Position numbers and translations under genes: made by a program. DNA of 64,000 nt from positions 110,525-174,524 of the forward strand of contig NZ_UIHB01000007.1 of the NCBI RefSeq assembly GCF_900476395.1, written 5' to 3'. Each line of letters begins with the position of its first letter. Within the stretch, counting starts at the first letter, position 1. The notes beneath the pieces were generated by a model. It was not told the DNA's origin. It made no database searches and saw nothing but the letters and a program-made list of their open reading frames with translations. Of this stretch, positions 39,049 through 47,718 are shown piece by piece. The DNA comes from Xanthomonas euroxanthea. GTDB lineage: Bacteria > Pseudomonadota > Gammaproteobacteria > Xanthomonadales > Xanthomonadaceae.

Positions 39049-39071
39049 CTCCCGGCAGTGAGTCTGCCGGG
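39049..39071 (+). terminator. Hairpin after TonB receptor gene
   Basis: An eight-base stem CCCGGCAG/CTGCCGGG with a five-base loop follows the receptor stop by 40 bases. It has no U-tract after it (gcgtttcgc), so it may be a partial terminator or attenuator that lowers expression of the downstream enzymes relative to the receptor. Confidence 0.45.
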
Positions 39072-39128
39072 GCGTTTCGCACGGCTCTCTCGTGGCGTTT
39101 CCCGGATGTGTCGCATCCGGGACTTGCC

Positions 39129-39887
39129 ATGCCGAAGCAACTGTCCAAGCATGGGCCACGCGCCCCGCGTGATCTGCCTGCCCCCATGACCAATGCCGTG
39201 TTGTTGAACAACCTCGATCACCGCGATCTGCGCGTGATCACCGCGCACGGCGCCGCCTTCGGCGATGACGTGATGTCGGCTACGACCTTTCCGCAGGAAT
39301 TCCGCCAACTCCAGGCGCAATACCCGATCGTGTTCCATCGCAGCGGCGAGCGCAGTTTTCAGCCGCTGGCGTTGCTGGGCCTGCGCCTGGGCGAGAACCT
39401 GTTCCTGGACGGTACGCGCTGGGATGCGCCGTACGTGCCGCTGGCGATCCAGCGGCAACCGTTTCTGATCGGCGAGCAGGCGGACGGACCGATGGTGCAC
39501 GTGGACCTGGACAGCCCGCGCATCAGCCGCAGCGAAGGCGAGGTGCTGTTTCGCGAACATGGCGGTACCACCGAATTTCTCGACCACATCAGCCAGGTAT
39601 TGCGCACCTTGCATGATGGCCTGACCGCGAGCGAGGCGTTCGTCGCACGCTTGCTGGGCTACGACCTGCTCGAACCGTTCGTGTTCGAGGCCACGCTGCA
39701 GAACGGCCTGGAATGCCGTCTGACCGGGCTCTACGCCGTGCACGAAGAACGCCTGCGCGCGCTCGACGATGCCGCACTGCTCGATCTGCACCGGCATGGC
39801 GATCTGGAACCGCTGTACATGGCGGTGGCCTCGATCGCGCAGTTCCGCCACCTGCTCGACCGCCTGCAGCGCCGCCATGCTGGTTGA
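39129..39887 (+). CDS. SapC family protein
   Basis: A protein of about 252 residues of the SapC family. Characteristic segments are LDHRDLRVITAHGAAFGDDVM, TFPQEFRQLQAQYPIVFHRS, LGLRLGENLFLD and PYVPLAIQRQPFLIGEQ. The family is named after Campylobacter S-layer proteins, but in xanthomonads it occurs beside TonB receptors and flavin-dependent halogenases; its function is not established. ATG 39129 has GGGA upstream, while the homology pattern begins at a second ATG at 39186. It overlaps the cupin-like gene by 11 bases. Confidence 0.88.
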   Translation: MPKQLSKHGPRAPRDLPAPMTNAVLLNNLDHRDLRVITAHGAAFGDDVMSATTFPQEFRQLQAQYPIVFHRSGERSFQPLALLGLRLGENLFLDGTRWDAPYVPLAIQRQPFLIGEQADGPMVHVDLDSPRISRSEGEVLFREHGGTTEFLDHISQVLRTLHDGLTASEAFVARLLGYDLLEPFVFEATLQNGLECRLTGLYAVHEERLRALDDAALLDLHRHGDLEPLYMAVASIAQFRHLLDRLQRRHAG

Positions 39888-40890
39888 GCCGCGCGCCATC
39901 GAAGAGCGACACGGGCTGGACCCGCAGCAGCTGGATCCGGCCATGCTGCGCTCCACCACGCCGCTGGTCTTGCGCGCGCTGGTGCGCGACTGGCCGCTGG
40001 CGCAGGCCGGCGCGAGCTCTGCGCAGGCGGCGGCCGCCTACCTGCGCGGCTTCGATCGCGGCGAGGCGGTGGTGGCGCAGGTCGGCCCGCCGGAGATCGA
40101 TGGGCGCTTCTTCTACAACGCGGACATGAGTGGCTTCAATTTCCGCCCCGAACGGGTGCCATTGAGCGTGGTGCTGGAGACCTTGCTGCGCGATCTGCAC
40201 AACCCGCAGCCACCGGCGATCTATGTCGGCTCCACCACACTGGACACCTATTTGCCCGGCCTGCGCGCGCATAACCCGATCGCCCTGCCACAGGCGCAGC
40301 CGCTGGCCAGCATCTGGATCGGCAACCGCACCCGCATCGCCGCCCACCAGGACCTGCCCGACAACCTGGCCTGCGTGGTCGCCGGGCGGCGCCGCTTCAC
40401 ATTGTTTCCGCCGCAGCAACTGGCCAACCTGTATATCGGCCCGCTCGATCTCACCCCGGCCGGGCAGCCGGTCAGCCTGGTCGACATCGCCGCGCCGGAC
40501 CTGCAGCGCTTTCCACGCTATGCGCAGGCGCTGGAACACGCGCTGGTGGCCGAGCTGGAACCGGGCGATGCACTGTTCATTCCCAGCATGTGGTGGCATC
40601 ACGTCCAGGCGCTGACGCCGTTCAACGTGCTGGTGAATTTCTGGTGGCGGCAGAGCCCGGCCTACATGGATTCGCCGATGAACGCGCTGATGCTGGCGCT
40701 GCTCACCATGCGCGACCTGCCAGCGGAGCAACGCGCCATCTGGCAGGACGTGTTCGACCATTACGTGTTCGATGCCGACGCGGACACCGCCGCACACATG
40801 CCCGAGTCTGCGCGCGGCGTGCTGGCGCCGATGGACGAGGCCCGTGCCCGCAGCCTGCGCGCGCGCTTGCTGCAACGCCTGAATCGCTGA
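39877..40890 (+). CDS. Cupin-like (JmjC-fold) putative oxygenase
   Basis: A 337-residue cupin_8/JmjC-type protein. The iron-binding triad is visible as HQD (His157, Asp159) and a later His at 241-242 in WWHHVQAL; FTLFPP and DALFIPSMWW frame the fold. Relatives are 2-oxoglutarate/Fe(II) hydroxylases acting on proteins or small molecules. Its start overlaps the SapC stop, and the halogenase begins 12 bases after its end, so the three are co-translated. A hydroxylation step coupled to halogenation is plausible but unproven. Confidence 0.88.
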   Translation: MLVEPRAIEERHGLDPQQLDPAMLRSTTPLVLRALVRDWPLAQAGASSAQAAAAYLRGFDRGEAVVAQVGPPEIDGRFFYNADMSGFNFRPERVPLSVVLETLLRDLHNPQPPAIYVGSTTLDTYLPGLRAHNPIALPQAQPLASIWIGNRTRIAAHQDLPDNLACVVAGRRRFTLFPPQQLANLYIGPLDLTPAGQPVSLVDIAAPDLQRFPRYAQALEHALVAELEPGDALFIPSMWWHHVQALTPFNVLVNFWWRQSPAYMDSPMNALMLALLTMRDLPAEQRAIWQDVFDHYVFDADADTAAHMPESARGVLAPMDEARARSLRARLLQRLNR

Positions 40891-40902
40891 GGATCTGATG
40901 CC

Positions 40903-42465
40903 ATGACCGACACCACGCCTGCGGATCCACAACAGCGCCCGGTGCGCCGCGTCGTCATCGCCGGTGGCGGCACCGCCGGCTGGATGGCCGCCGCCGCGTT
41001 ATCCAAGGTGCTGGGCCGGCACCTGCAGATCACCCTGGTGGAGTCGGACGAGATCGGCACGGTGGGCGTGGGCGAAGCCACCATCCCCAGCCTGGTCACC
41101 TTCCACCGCCTGCTGGAGATCGACGAGGCCGCGTTCATGGCCGCCACCCAGGCCACCATCAAGCTCGGCATCGGCTTCGAGCATTGGCGCGATGTCGACC
41201 GGCACTACATCCATTCCTTCGGCCATACCGGCACCGATCACTGGAGCGCCGGCTTCCAGCATTTCTGGTTGAAGGGCCGGCAGCGTGGCGTGGCGCGCGA
41301 CTTCGGCGACTATTGCCTGGAGCTGCGCGCCGCGCAGGAGGGCCGCTTCGCCCACCTGCCCAACGGCGGCATGAATTACGCCTATCACCTGGATGCCGGA
41401 CTCTATGCGCGTTTCCTGCGCCGCTTCAGCGAAGGCTTCGGCGTGCAGCGCATCGAAGGCCGCATCGGCAGCGTGGAGACCGATGCGCACAGCGGCTATC
41501 TCACCGCGCTGACGCTGGACAACGGCATGCGGGTGGAAGGCGATCTGTTCCTGGATTGCACCGGCTTTGCCGGCCTGCTGATCGGCAAGACGCTGGGCGT
41601 GGGCACCGACGACTGGTCGCACTGGCTGTTCGCCGACAGCGCGCTGGCGGTGCAGACCGAATCGGTCGGCGCGCCGGTGCCCTACACCCGCTCGCGTGCC
41701 GATCAGGCGGGCTGGATGTGGCGTATCCCGCTGCAGCACCGGGTCGGCAACGGCATCGTGTATTCCAGCCGCTACATGGACCAGGACAGCGCCGCGCAGG
41801 TCCTGCAGCGCAATCTCAGCGGCCGCGCACTGAGCCAGCCGCGGGCACTGCGCTTCACGCCCAATCAGCGGCATCGGGTGTGGGAAAAGAACTGCGTGGC
41901 GCTGGGGCTGGCCAGCGGCTTTCTGGAGCCGTTGGAATCGACCAACATCCATCTGATCCAGCGCGGCATCATCCGGTTGATGCAGACCTTTCCGCAGGTC
42001 ATCAACGATGTCGATATCGCCGAATACAACCGCCAGGCCGCCGCCGAAATCACCCATATTCGCGATTTCGTGATCCTGCATTACCACGCCACCGACCGCC
42101 GCGACACGCCGTTCTGGCGCGATTGCGCGGCGATGGACATCCCCGACACGCTGCGCCATCGGGTGGAGTTGTTCCGCCAGAGCGGGCGCGTCTTCCATCA
42201 GGCCAACGAGCTGTTTGCCGAGAACTCCTGGGTGCAGGTGATGCTGGGCCAGGGCATCACGCCGAAGCAGCATCACCCGGTGGCCGACCTGATGGGCGAT
42301 GCCGAGCTCCGTCATTTTCTGGAGACCATCCGCACGCGTGTCGATGCTGCCTTGCTGCGGCTGCCGGCGCATGCGGACTTCCTGCGGCGCTATTGCCCGG
42401 CACCGCTGCCCGAGCCGGCAACGCGGCTGCCGACCGACACGGCGCTGGTCACCGGGGCGGAATGA
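40903..42465 (+). CDS. Flavin-dependent tryptophan-halogenase family protein
   Basis: A 520-residue FADH2-dependent halogenase homologue. The Rossmann GGGTAGW is at 21-27, GVGEATIP at 55-62, the catalytic-type Lys87 lies in ATIKLGI, WMWRIP (271-276) matches the diagnostic WxWxIP, and Glu345 in FLEPLEST matches the second catalytic residue of PrnA-type enzymes. All key residues are therefore present. Homologues from X. campestris are reported to halogenate indole, with a preference for bromide. No flavin reductase gene is adjacent, so a housekeeping reductase must supply FADH2. The natural substrate is unknown. Confidence 0.93.
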   Translation: MTDTTPADPQQRPVRRVVIAGGGTAGWMAAAALSKVLGRHLQITLVESDEIGTVGVGEATIPSLVTFHRLLEIDEAAFMAATQATIKLGIGFEHWRDVDRHYIHSFGHTGTDHWSAGFQHFWLKGRQRGVARDFGDYCLELRAAQEGRFAHLPNGGMNYAYHLDAGLYARFLRRFSEGFGVQRIEGRIGSVETDAHSGYLTALTLDNGMRVEGDLFLDCTGFAGLLIGKTLGVGTDDWSHWLFADSALAVQTESVGAPVPYTRSRADQAGWMWRIPLQHRVGNGIVYSSRYMDQDSAAQVLQRNLSGRALSQPRALRFTPNQRHRVWEKNCVALGLASGFLEPLESTNIHLIQRGIIRLMQTFPQVINDVDIAEYNRQAAAEITHIRDFVILHYHATDRRDTPFWRDCAAMDIPDTLRHRVELFRQSGRVFHQANELFAENSWVQVMLGQGITPKQHHPVADLMGDAELRHFLETIRTRVDAALLRLPAHADFLRRYCPAPLPEPATRLPTDTALVTGAE

Positions 42466-42599
42466 ATTTCGCGCCCGGCAGGCGCCCCCCTTGGCTTAGA
42501 CCGCCTCAGCAATGCTAGATTGCGGCTTTGCCAGCCATTGCGGGAACAATGGCCGGCGCTCGCCGCAGCATCTTTTTGCAATCGGGGTAAGGGGAACGC

Positions 42600-43601
42600 A
42601 TGTTGGATCTGACACAGGGCCGTATGGCACGCCGGATCGCGCCGGTCATTTTGTTGGTCGGCCTGGCCGCCTGCTCCAGGCAGGACGACAAGGCCGCCAC
42701 CACCGCGCCTGCCACCGGCGCCACGCCTGCGGCACCGGCCACGGCGGTGTCGCCGCAGGTGCAATCGATGGCTGCCGACCAGTTGCGCGCCTCGGCCACC
42801 AAGGCCTTGCAGGACAACCGCATGTACGCCCCGGCCGGCGACAACGCGGTGGAGTACTACCTGGCCCTGCGTGAGAAGCAGCCGCAGGACGCCACCGTCA
42901 ACAGCGCGCTGACCGACCTGCTGCCGTACACGCTGATCGCCGCCGAACAGGGCATCAGCCGCGAAGAATTCCCCGAGGCGCAGCGCCTGATCGCGCTGAT
43001 CGAAAAGGTGGACCCGAAGGCACCGGCACTGCCGCGCCTGAAAAGCGGCCTGGACACCGGCATGAAGACCGCCGCCAGCCGCTCCGAGCAGGATGCCGAG
43101 CAGGCCAAGAAGCTGGTCGAGGACAAGGCCAAGCAGGCGGCCGAGCAGAAGCGTCTGGCCGAACAGCAAACCCGCGAGGCGGCCGCCGCGCAGCAGATCG
43201 CCGCGCAACAGGAAGCCGCCCGCCAGCAGAGCGCCGAGGCCGAACGCCAGGCCGCCGCGCGCCGTCAGGCCGAGACTCCGGCGCCCGCGCCGACCCCGGC
43301 GGCCCCGCGCCCGGCGCCGGCAACTGCCGCAGCTGCACCGGCCGCGCAGTCGCTGCGCCCGATCAGCACCCCGGCACCGCGTTACCCACCCGAAGCGCTG
43401 CGCGCCGGCACCTCCGGCGAAGTGCTGGTGGAGATCACCGTCGGCACCGATGGCTCGATCACCGCCTCGCGCGTGCTGCGCGCCACCCCGCCGCGCGTGT
43501 TCGACCGCGAAGCGCTCAATGCGGTCAAGCGCTGGCGTTTCGAACCGGTGGCCGCACCGGTGACCACGCGGCGCACGCTGTCGTTCAACCCGGGGGGTTG
43601 A
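42600..43601 (+). CDS. Lipoprotein with C-terminal TonB domain
   Basis: A 333-residue protein. A signal with lipobox LVGLAAC predicts lipid anchoring at Cys25, instead of the usual single TonB transmembrane helix. Residues about 45-165 form a helical domain, followed by an Ala/Gln/Glu-rich coiled coil (KQAAEQKRLAEQQTREAAAAQQ) and a Pro/Ala linker. The last 80 residues are a TonB_C domain (RYPPEALRAGTSGEVLVEITVGTDGSI, FDREALNAVKRWRF). It ends the receptor/halogenase block, 134 bases after the halogenase, with AAGGGGAA before the ATG. It could energise or sense the receptor, though a lipoprotein TonB is atypical. Confidence 0.88.
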   Translation: MLDLTQGRMARRIAPVILLVGLAACSRQDDKAATTAPATGATPAAPATAVSPQVQSMAADQLRASATKALQDNRMYAPAGDNAVEYYLALREKQPQDATVNSALTDLLPYTLIAAEQGISREEFPEAQRLIALIEKVDPKAPALPRLKSGLDTGMKTAASRSEQDAEQAKKLVEDKAKQAAEQKRLAEQQTREAAAAQQIAAQQEAARQQSAEAERQAAARRQAETPAPAPTPAAPRPAPATAAAAPAAQSLRPISTPAPRYPPEALRAGTSGEVLVEITVGTDGSITASRVLRATPPRVFDREALNAVKRWRFEPVAAPVTTRRTLSFNPGG

Positions 43602-43692
43602 GTGGGGCGTTGGGCGATCAGGTAGTTCTGCATGCGGCTGAGTGAGTGAGTCCGTTGATTGCTTGGTCGTTGATTCCTTGATTGCTTGGTCG

Positions 43693-43767
43693 TTGATTGG
43701 TTGATTGGTTGATTGGTTGATTGGTTGATTGGTTGATTGTTGGCTCATGGCTCATGGCTCATGGCTG
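43693..43767. repeat. Octamer and heptamer microsatellites
   Basis: Five perfect and one imperfect copies of TTGATTGG (43693-43740) are followed directly by just over three copies of ggctcat. It is non-coding and lies between the tonB-like gene and a terminator. Degenerate units (ttgattgcttggtcg) extend upstream to about 43655. Confidence 0.9.
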
Positions 43768-43818
43768 CCGATGATCGATGCACTGCACTCCCGGCGGATG
43801 TCGGGCGCCAAACAAAAC

Positions 43819-43844
43819 GCCCGCAGCGATGCGGGCTTTTTGTT
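43819..43844. terminator. Bidirectional intrinsic terminator
   Basis: Stem GCCCGCA/TGCGGGC with loop GCGA is followed on the plus strand by TTTTTGTT and on the minus strand by GTTTTGTTT. It sits between the plus-strand TonB-like gene and the convergent minus-strand ABC exporter, so it can end both transcripts. Confidence 0.85.
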
Positions 43845-43856
43845 AGCTGGTGATCC

Positions 43857-43942
43857 GTACCCTCATCCGCCCTTCGGGCACCTTCTCCCGAGGGGAGAAG
43901 GAACTGCTAGCCCCTCTCGGGAGAGGGGTTGGGGTGAGGTAC
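43857..43942. repeat. Head-to-head pair of REP-like elements
   Basis: Two related palindromic units face each other: taccctcatccgcccttcgg ... ccttctcccgaggggagaagg and cccctctcgggagagggg ... ggggtgaggtac. They belong to the family found at 34850 and as the 55621-56157 array. Confidence 0.8.
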
Positions 43943-44049
43943 GGCGACCGAATCGACGTCACGCACTGCGCAGACAACAAAACCGTTCAATCAATCAACA
44001 TCGACATCGACATGCGTCACCGCGCATTCGTACCGGCAATTTGCACCGT

Positions 44050-44090
44050 CCTCCGGCGCTGTGCGCCACCGTCTCCCGGCAGGAGAAGGG
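44050..44090. repeat. Degenerate REP-like unit abutting ABC permease stop
   Basis: The words ctccggcgctgtgcgccacc and ctcccggcaggagaagg correspond to the two hairpins of the 55.6-kb REP units in reverse orientation. It ends three bases before the minus-strand permease stop codon, so it forms the 3' end of that message. Confidence 0.65.
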
Positions 44091-44092
44091 CA

Positions 44093-45286
44093 TCAGCCGG
44101 AAATCGCCAGCCGTTCCTGGTGATAGCGCCTTACCGCCGCGTACCACAGCAGCGCGGCCAGGCCGAAGCCCGCCAGCAGATACACCGCCCAGGTCTGGGC
44201 GTCGATCTGCTCGTGGCGGATCACCTTGAGCAGCATCTGGTTCTGCGCCAGGAACGGCACCGCGAAATGCCACAACTGCGTCTTCAACGGATACGCCATC
44301 AGCGCATAGCCGGGCAGCATCGGCAGCAGCAACAGCCAGGTCATATGCGCCTGCGCTTCCTTCATGCTCTTGGCGGCGGCGGCCAGATAGGTCAGCAGCG
44401 AGGTGCCGATAAACAGCATCGGCACCAGGATGAACAGCATCTGCAGCATCGGCACGACGCCGACATTGAGCTGGCGGCCCAGGTTCGACGTGGACAGCTG
44501 CGCGCTCACCTTGAAGGCCAGCAAGGTCAGCAGCAACGACAGCATGCCGATCACGCAGGCGGCGGCGATCTTGCCGCTGACGATCGCGCTGCGCGGCGCC
44601 GGCGTGGCCAAGAGGGGTTCCAGCGACTGGCGTTCGCGCTCGCCGGCGGTGGCATCCAGGATCAGCGAGGCGCCGCCCAGGAACGAGGTGATCACCAGCA
44701 GCACCGGCAGCAGCATCGCCATCATCTGCCCGCGCTTGGCTTCGGCGGTGGCCAGATCCTGCGCGGCGATTTCCAGCGGCCTGCCCACCTGCGCATCGAT
44801 GCCGCGCGCCAGCAGGCGCAGTGCACCGACCTGCTGGCTATAGCTGCCGAGCGCGGCCTGCAGGCGCAGGCTCGGCACGTCGGCCTCGCGCCGCGTGCTG
44901 TCCTTGATGACCTCCACCAATGCCGGGCGCCCGGCGCGCCAGTCGTCGGCGTAGCTGGCGCTGATGCGCAGTGCCACATCCACATCCTGGTTGCGGATTG
45001 CGGCGGTCAGATCGGCCGGCGCATCGACCGCGTTGAGCCCCTGCGCGGCCAGGAACCGCACCAGATTGGGCGCGTTCTCGCGGCCGAGCATGGGAATTTC
45101 CAACGGCTTGTCGATCTGGGTACGCACACGGCTTTCGCTCAGTGCCCCCATACCCAGGATCAGGATCGGATACAGCAATGGCGACAGCAGCAAGGCCAGT
45201 GCCAGCGTGCGGCGATCGCGACCGATGTCGCGCAGTTCCTTGCGCAGCACCGTCCACAGCGTGGACAACAACGATGTGGTGCTCAT
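44093..45286 (-). CDS. ABC-2 type permease (NatB-like)
   Basis: A 397-residue permease. One transmembrane helix near residues 28-48 is followed by a long extracytoplasmic domain (about 50-175) and five or six helices from about 188 to 385 (MMAMLLPVLLVITSFLGGASLIL, GMLSLLLTLLAFKV, LQMLFILVPMLFIGTSLLTYLAA). The segment ATAGERERQSLEPLLATPA is the conserved cytoplasmic loop of NatB-like exporters. Its ATG overlaps the ATPase stop. It may export sodium, drugs or a peptide; the substrate is unknown. Confidence 0.88.
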   Translation of the reverse strand: MSTTSLLSTLWTVLRKELRDIGRDRRTLALALLLSPLLYPILILGMGALSESRVRTQIDKPLEIPMLGRENAPNLVRFLAAQGLNAVDAPADLTAAIRNQDVDVALRISASYADDWRAGRPALVEVIKDSTRREADVPSLRLQAALGSYSQQVGALRLLARGIDAQVGRPLEIAAQDLATAEAKRGQMMAMLLPVLLVITSFLGGASLILDATAGERERQSLEPLLATPAPRSAIVSGKIAAACVIGMLSLLLTLLAFKVSAQLSTSNLGRQLNVGVVPMLQMLFILVPMLFIGTSLLTYLAAAAKSMKEAQAHMTWLLLLPMLPGYALMAYPLKTQLWHFAVPFLAQNQMLLKVIRHEQIDAQTWAVYLLAGFGLAALLWYAAVRRYHQERLAISG

Positions 45287-46029
45287 GCGTGCAGTCCCTC
45301 GTCCGAGCCGATCGCCTTGACGAAGGCGTCTTCCAGATTGTCCTCCCCGGTGGCGGCGCGCAGTTCGTCGGCGCTGCCGCAGGCCACTACCGTGCCCTTG
45401 GCAACGATGACGATGCGGTCGCACAGCGCCGCCACCTCCTGCATGATGTGGCTGGAAAAGATCACGCAGCGGCCCTCGGCCCGCAGTTGCTGCAGAAAGC
45501 CGCGCATGGCGCGCGTGGTCATCACATCCAGCCCGTTGGTGGGCTCGTCGAGGATGACGTTGCGCGGGTCGTGCACCAGCGCGCGTGCAATCGCGGTCTT
45601 GGTGCGCTGGCCCTGGCTGAAACCTTCGGTCTGGCGATCGAGAATGTCGTCCATGTCCAGCGCCGCCGACAGCAGGCGCGTGCGCTCGGCGATGCGCGTG
45701 CGCGACATCCCGTGCAGCTCACCGAAGTAGGCGATGTTCTCGCGCGCGGTCAGCCGCTTGTAGACGCCGCGCGCATCCGGCAACACGCCCAGCGCGCGGC
45801 GCACGGTCACCGGGTCGCGGGTGGCATCCACGCCATCGACGGTGACGCTGCCCTGGTCGGGCGACATCAGCGTGTAGAGCATGCGCAAGGTGGTGGTCTT
45901 GCCGGCACCGTTGGGGCCGAGCAGGCCGGTGATCTGGCCATCGGCGGCACTGAAACTGACCCCATCGACCGCCTTCACCGGCCCGGTCTTGGTCTTGAAC
46001 GTTTTGTGCAGGTTGTCGACGACGATCAT
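45283..46029 (-). CDS. ABC transporter ATP-binding protein (NatA-like)
   Basis: A 248-residue ATPase with Walker A GPNGAGKTT, Q-loop region LGVLPDARGVYKRLT, signature FSQGQRTK, Walker B NVILDEPTNGLD and H-loop SSHIMQE. The degenerate signature FSQGQ is typical of NatA. It is coupled by a four-base overlap to the permease gene and lies 31 bases after the S33 lipoprotein gene on the same strand, so the three probably form an operon. Confidence 0.9.
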   Translation of the reverse strand: MIVVDNLHKTFKTKTGPVKAVDGVSFSAADGQITGLLGPNGAGKTTTLRMLYTLMSPDQGSVTVDGVDATRDPVTVRRALGVLPDARGVYKRLTARENIAYFGELHGMSRTRIAERTRLLSAALDMDDILDRQTEGFSQGQRTKTAIARALVHDPRNVILDEPTNGLDVMTTRAMRGFLQQLRAEGRCVIFSSHIMQEVAALCDRIVIVAKGTVVACGSADELRAATGEDNLEDAFVKAIGSDEGLHA

Positions 46030-46060
46030 GCGTGCGCCTCCGTGGCGTGGTCGGTGCGGC

Positions 46061-47662
46061 TCATGGTTCCCATCCGTTGAACGAGGTAAACGCGGGCACG
46101 TTGTTGAGGCTGGCCACGCACTGCGCATCCAGTGCCTTGGCATTGGCGGTCTGCAGGAACTGGCCCAGCACCTTGGGCATGCAGCCGAGGCGAAAGACGC
46201 CATGGCCCTGCCCCGGCGCCACCAGGTGGCGGCCATTGGGCAGGCCCTGCAGTACACGTTCGGCATAGCGTGGCGGCGTCACCGGATCCAGCTCGCCCGA
46301 CAGCAACAACACCGGCAGGTTGGACTTGAACGGCGCGGCATCGGCAGCCGGGGCCGGCTTGGTCGGCCAGGCCGTGCAGGGCGCGAAGAACATCTGCGCC
46401 ACGTCCGCCCCCAGCAAGGTCCCGTCCTTGGCGGCTGGCGGGGTATAGCGTCCGGCGTCCTCGCTGCACAGCACCGACCACTGCATCGGGCGATTCATCT
46501 GGTCGGACATATCCGATGCGCTCATCTGCGCCAAGGCCATCAACGAGGCGTAACGGCCCGCCGCCGCCTCGTCCAGCACCAGCGGCAGCAACGAGGCGGT
46601 TTCCGGCGCATACGAAAACCCGAATGCCAGGCCGACCACGGTATCGGCCGTCACCTGCTCGTGGTGCAGTTCACCGGTGCGCGGATCGCGGTAATCCGCT
46701 GCAACCGGCGCCTGCCGCAGGCGCTCCACCACCTGCCGCAGCTGCGTGCGCGTGTCCACCGGAAAGCGCTTGGCGCAGGCGGGTTCCTTGCGACATTGGC
46801 TGGCCTGCAACGCGATCGCATCTTCGAACGTCCGCGCAAATTCGCCGCCGATCACCAGATCGTTCGGCGCCACGCCATCGATCACCAGCGTGCGTGTGTG
46901 TTGCGGATAGCGCGCCGCATAGTGCTGTGCCACTCGGGTACCGTAGGAGCCGCCAATCAGGTTGAGCGTTTGCACGCCGAGTGCCGCGCGCACCGCCTCC
47001 AGATCGCCAACGGCCTCACTGGTGGTGAAATAGCGTGGATCGGCGTCATTGCGCAGCCCCTGTGCACACTGGCGCGCGTAATCGGTCAGTTGCTCGGCGG
47101 TGGCGGCACTGCTGTTTTCCAGCATGAGCGGCTTGCCAGCGGCATCGCGGCACTCCAGCGGATGCGAGCCGCCGGTCCCGCGCTGGTCGACCAGGAAGAT
47201 ATCGCGCTGCTTGCGGACTTCATGCAGACCCATGTCCACGATCGCGGCGACCTGCGTGGCCGATTGCCCCGGCCCACCGGCGATGAAGAACACCGGGTCC
47301 GGCGTGCTGCCCGCGCCAGCATCGCTTTCCAGCCAGGCGATCTTCAGGTCGATGCTGCGCCCTGTCGGCGCGGCCGGGTTTTCCGGCACCCGCAGGCTGG
47401 CGCACTGTGCTTCGATATTGCCGGCCGCGCTGCCGGAACTCAGCGTGCACGGTGCAAAGTGCAATGCGCCGTAGCGATTGCCGGCGGCGGTGCCGGTCTG
47501 CGCCGTTGCAGCACGCGGCCGCACGCTGCCGGGCGCGGCCGGCACAGCCTTGGTCGCGCCAGCTGCGTTTTCAGCCGGCTGGTCCGCCCGCTGACATCCG
47601 CTCGCCAGCAGCGCGAGCAGCAGTGCTGTCACCAGTGTGGGTTGCTTGACCATGTTCACCAT
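46061..47662 (-). CDS. S33-family alpha/beta-hydrolase lipoprotein (TAP-like)
   Basis: A 533-residue predicted lipoprotein (lipobox LLASGC, Cys23). The hydrolase core has the oxyanion motif IAGGPGQS (127-134), nucleophile Ser239 in GGSYG, Asp459 in SGELDP and His487 in GQGHGVF. The C-terminal TAP-like region is that of tripeptidyl/prolyl aminopeptidases of Streptomyces type. Several cysteine pairs suggest disulfides outside the cytoplasm. AGGAGAG lies immediately before the first ATG; the ATG nine bases later is the alternative. It heads a run with an ABC exporter. Confidence 0.87.
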   Translation of the reverse strand: MVNMVKQPTLVTALLLALLASGCQRADQPAENAAGATKAVPAAPGSVRPRAATAQTGTAAGNRYGALHFAPCTLSSGSAAGNIEAQCASLRVPENPAAPTGRSIDLKIAWLESDAGAGSTPDPVFFIAGGPGQSATQVAAIVDMGLHEVRKQRDIFLVDQRGTGGSHPLECRDAAGKPLMLENSSAATAEQLTDYARQCAQGLRNDADPRYFTTSEAVGDLEAVRAALGVQTLNLIGGSYGTRVAQHYAARYPQHTRTLVIDGVAPNDLVIGGEFARTFEDAIALQASQCRKEPACAKRFPVDTRTQLRQVVERLRQAPVAADYRDPRTGELHHEQVTADTVVGLAFGFSYAPETASLLPLVLDEAAAGRYASLMALAQMSASDMSDQMNRPMQWSVLCSEDAGRYTPPAAKDGTLLGADVAQMFFAPCTAWPTKPAPAADAAPFKSNLPVLLLSGELDPVTPPRYAERVLQGLPNGRHLVAPGQGHGVFRLGCMPKVLGQFLQTANAKALDAQCVASLNNVPAFTSFNGWEP

Positions 47663-47718
47663 CTCTCCTGATATCCCTGTCCCCTGACACCGCAGCCGGT
47701 CGGGTGTGACCGCCGCGA

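Noticed and set aside
42390..43748. 452-codon minus-strand frame beginning with Asn/Gln-rich repeats
   Set aside because: The start is the TTGATTGG microsatellite read through, and the rest is antisense to the TonB-like lipoprotein gene, which has a clear signal, coiled coil and TonB domain.
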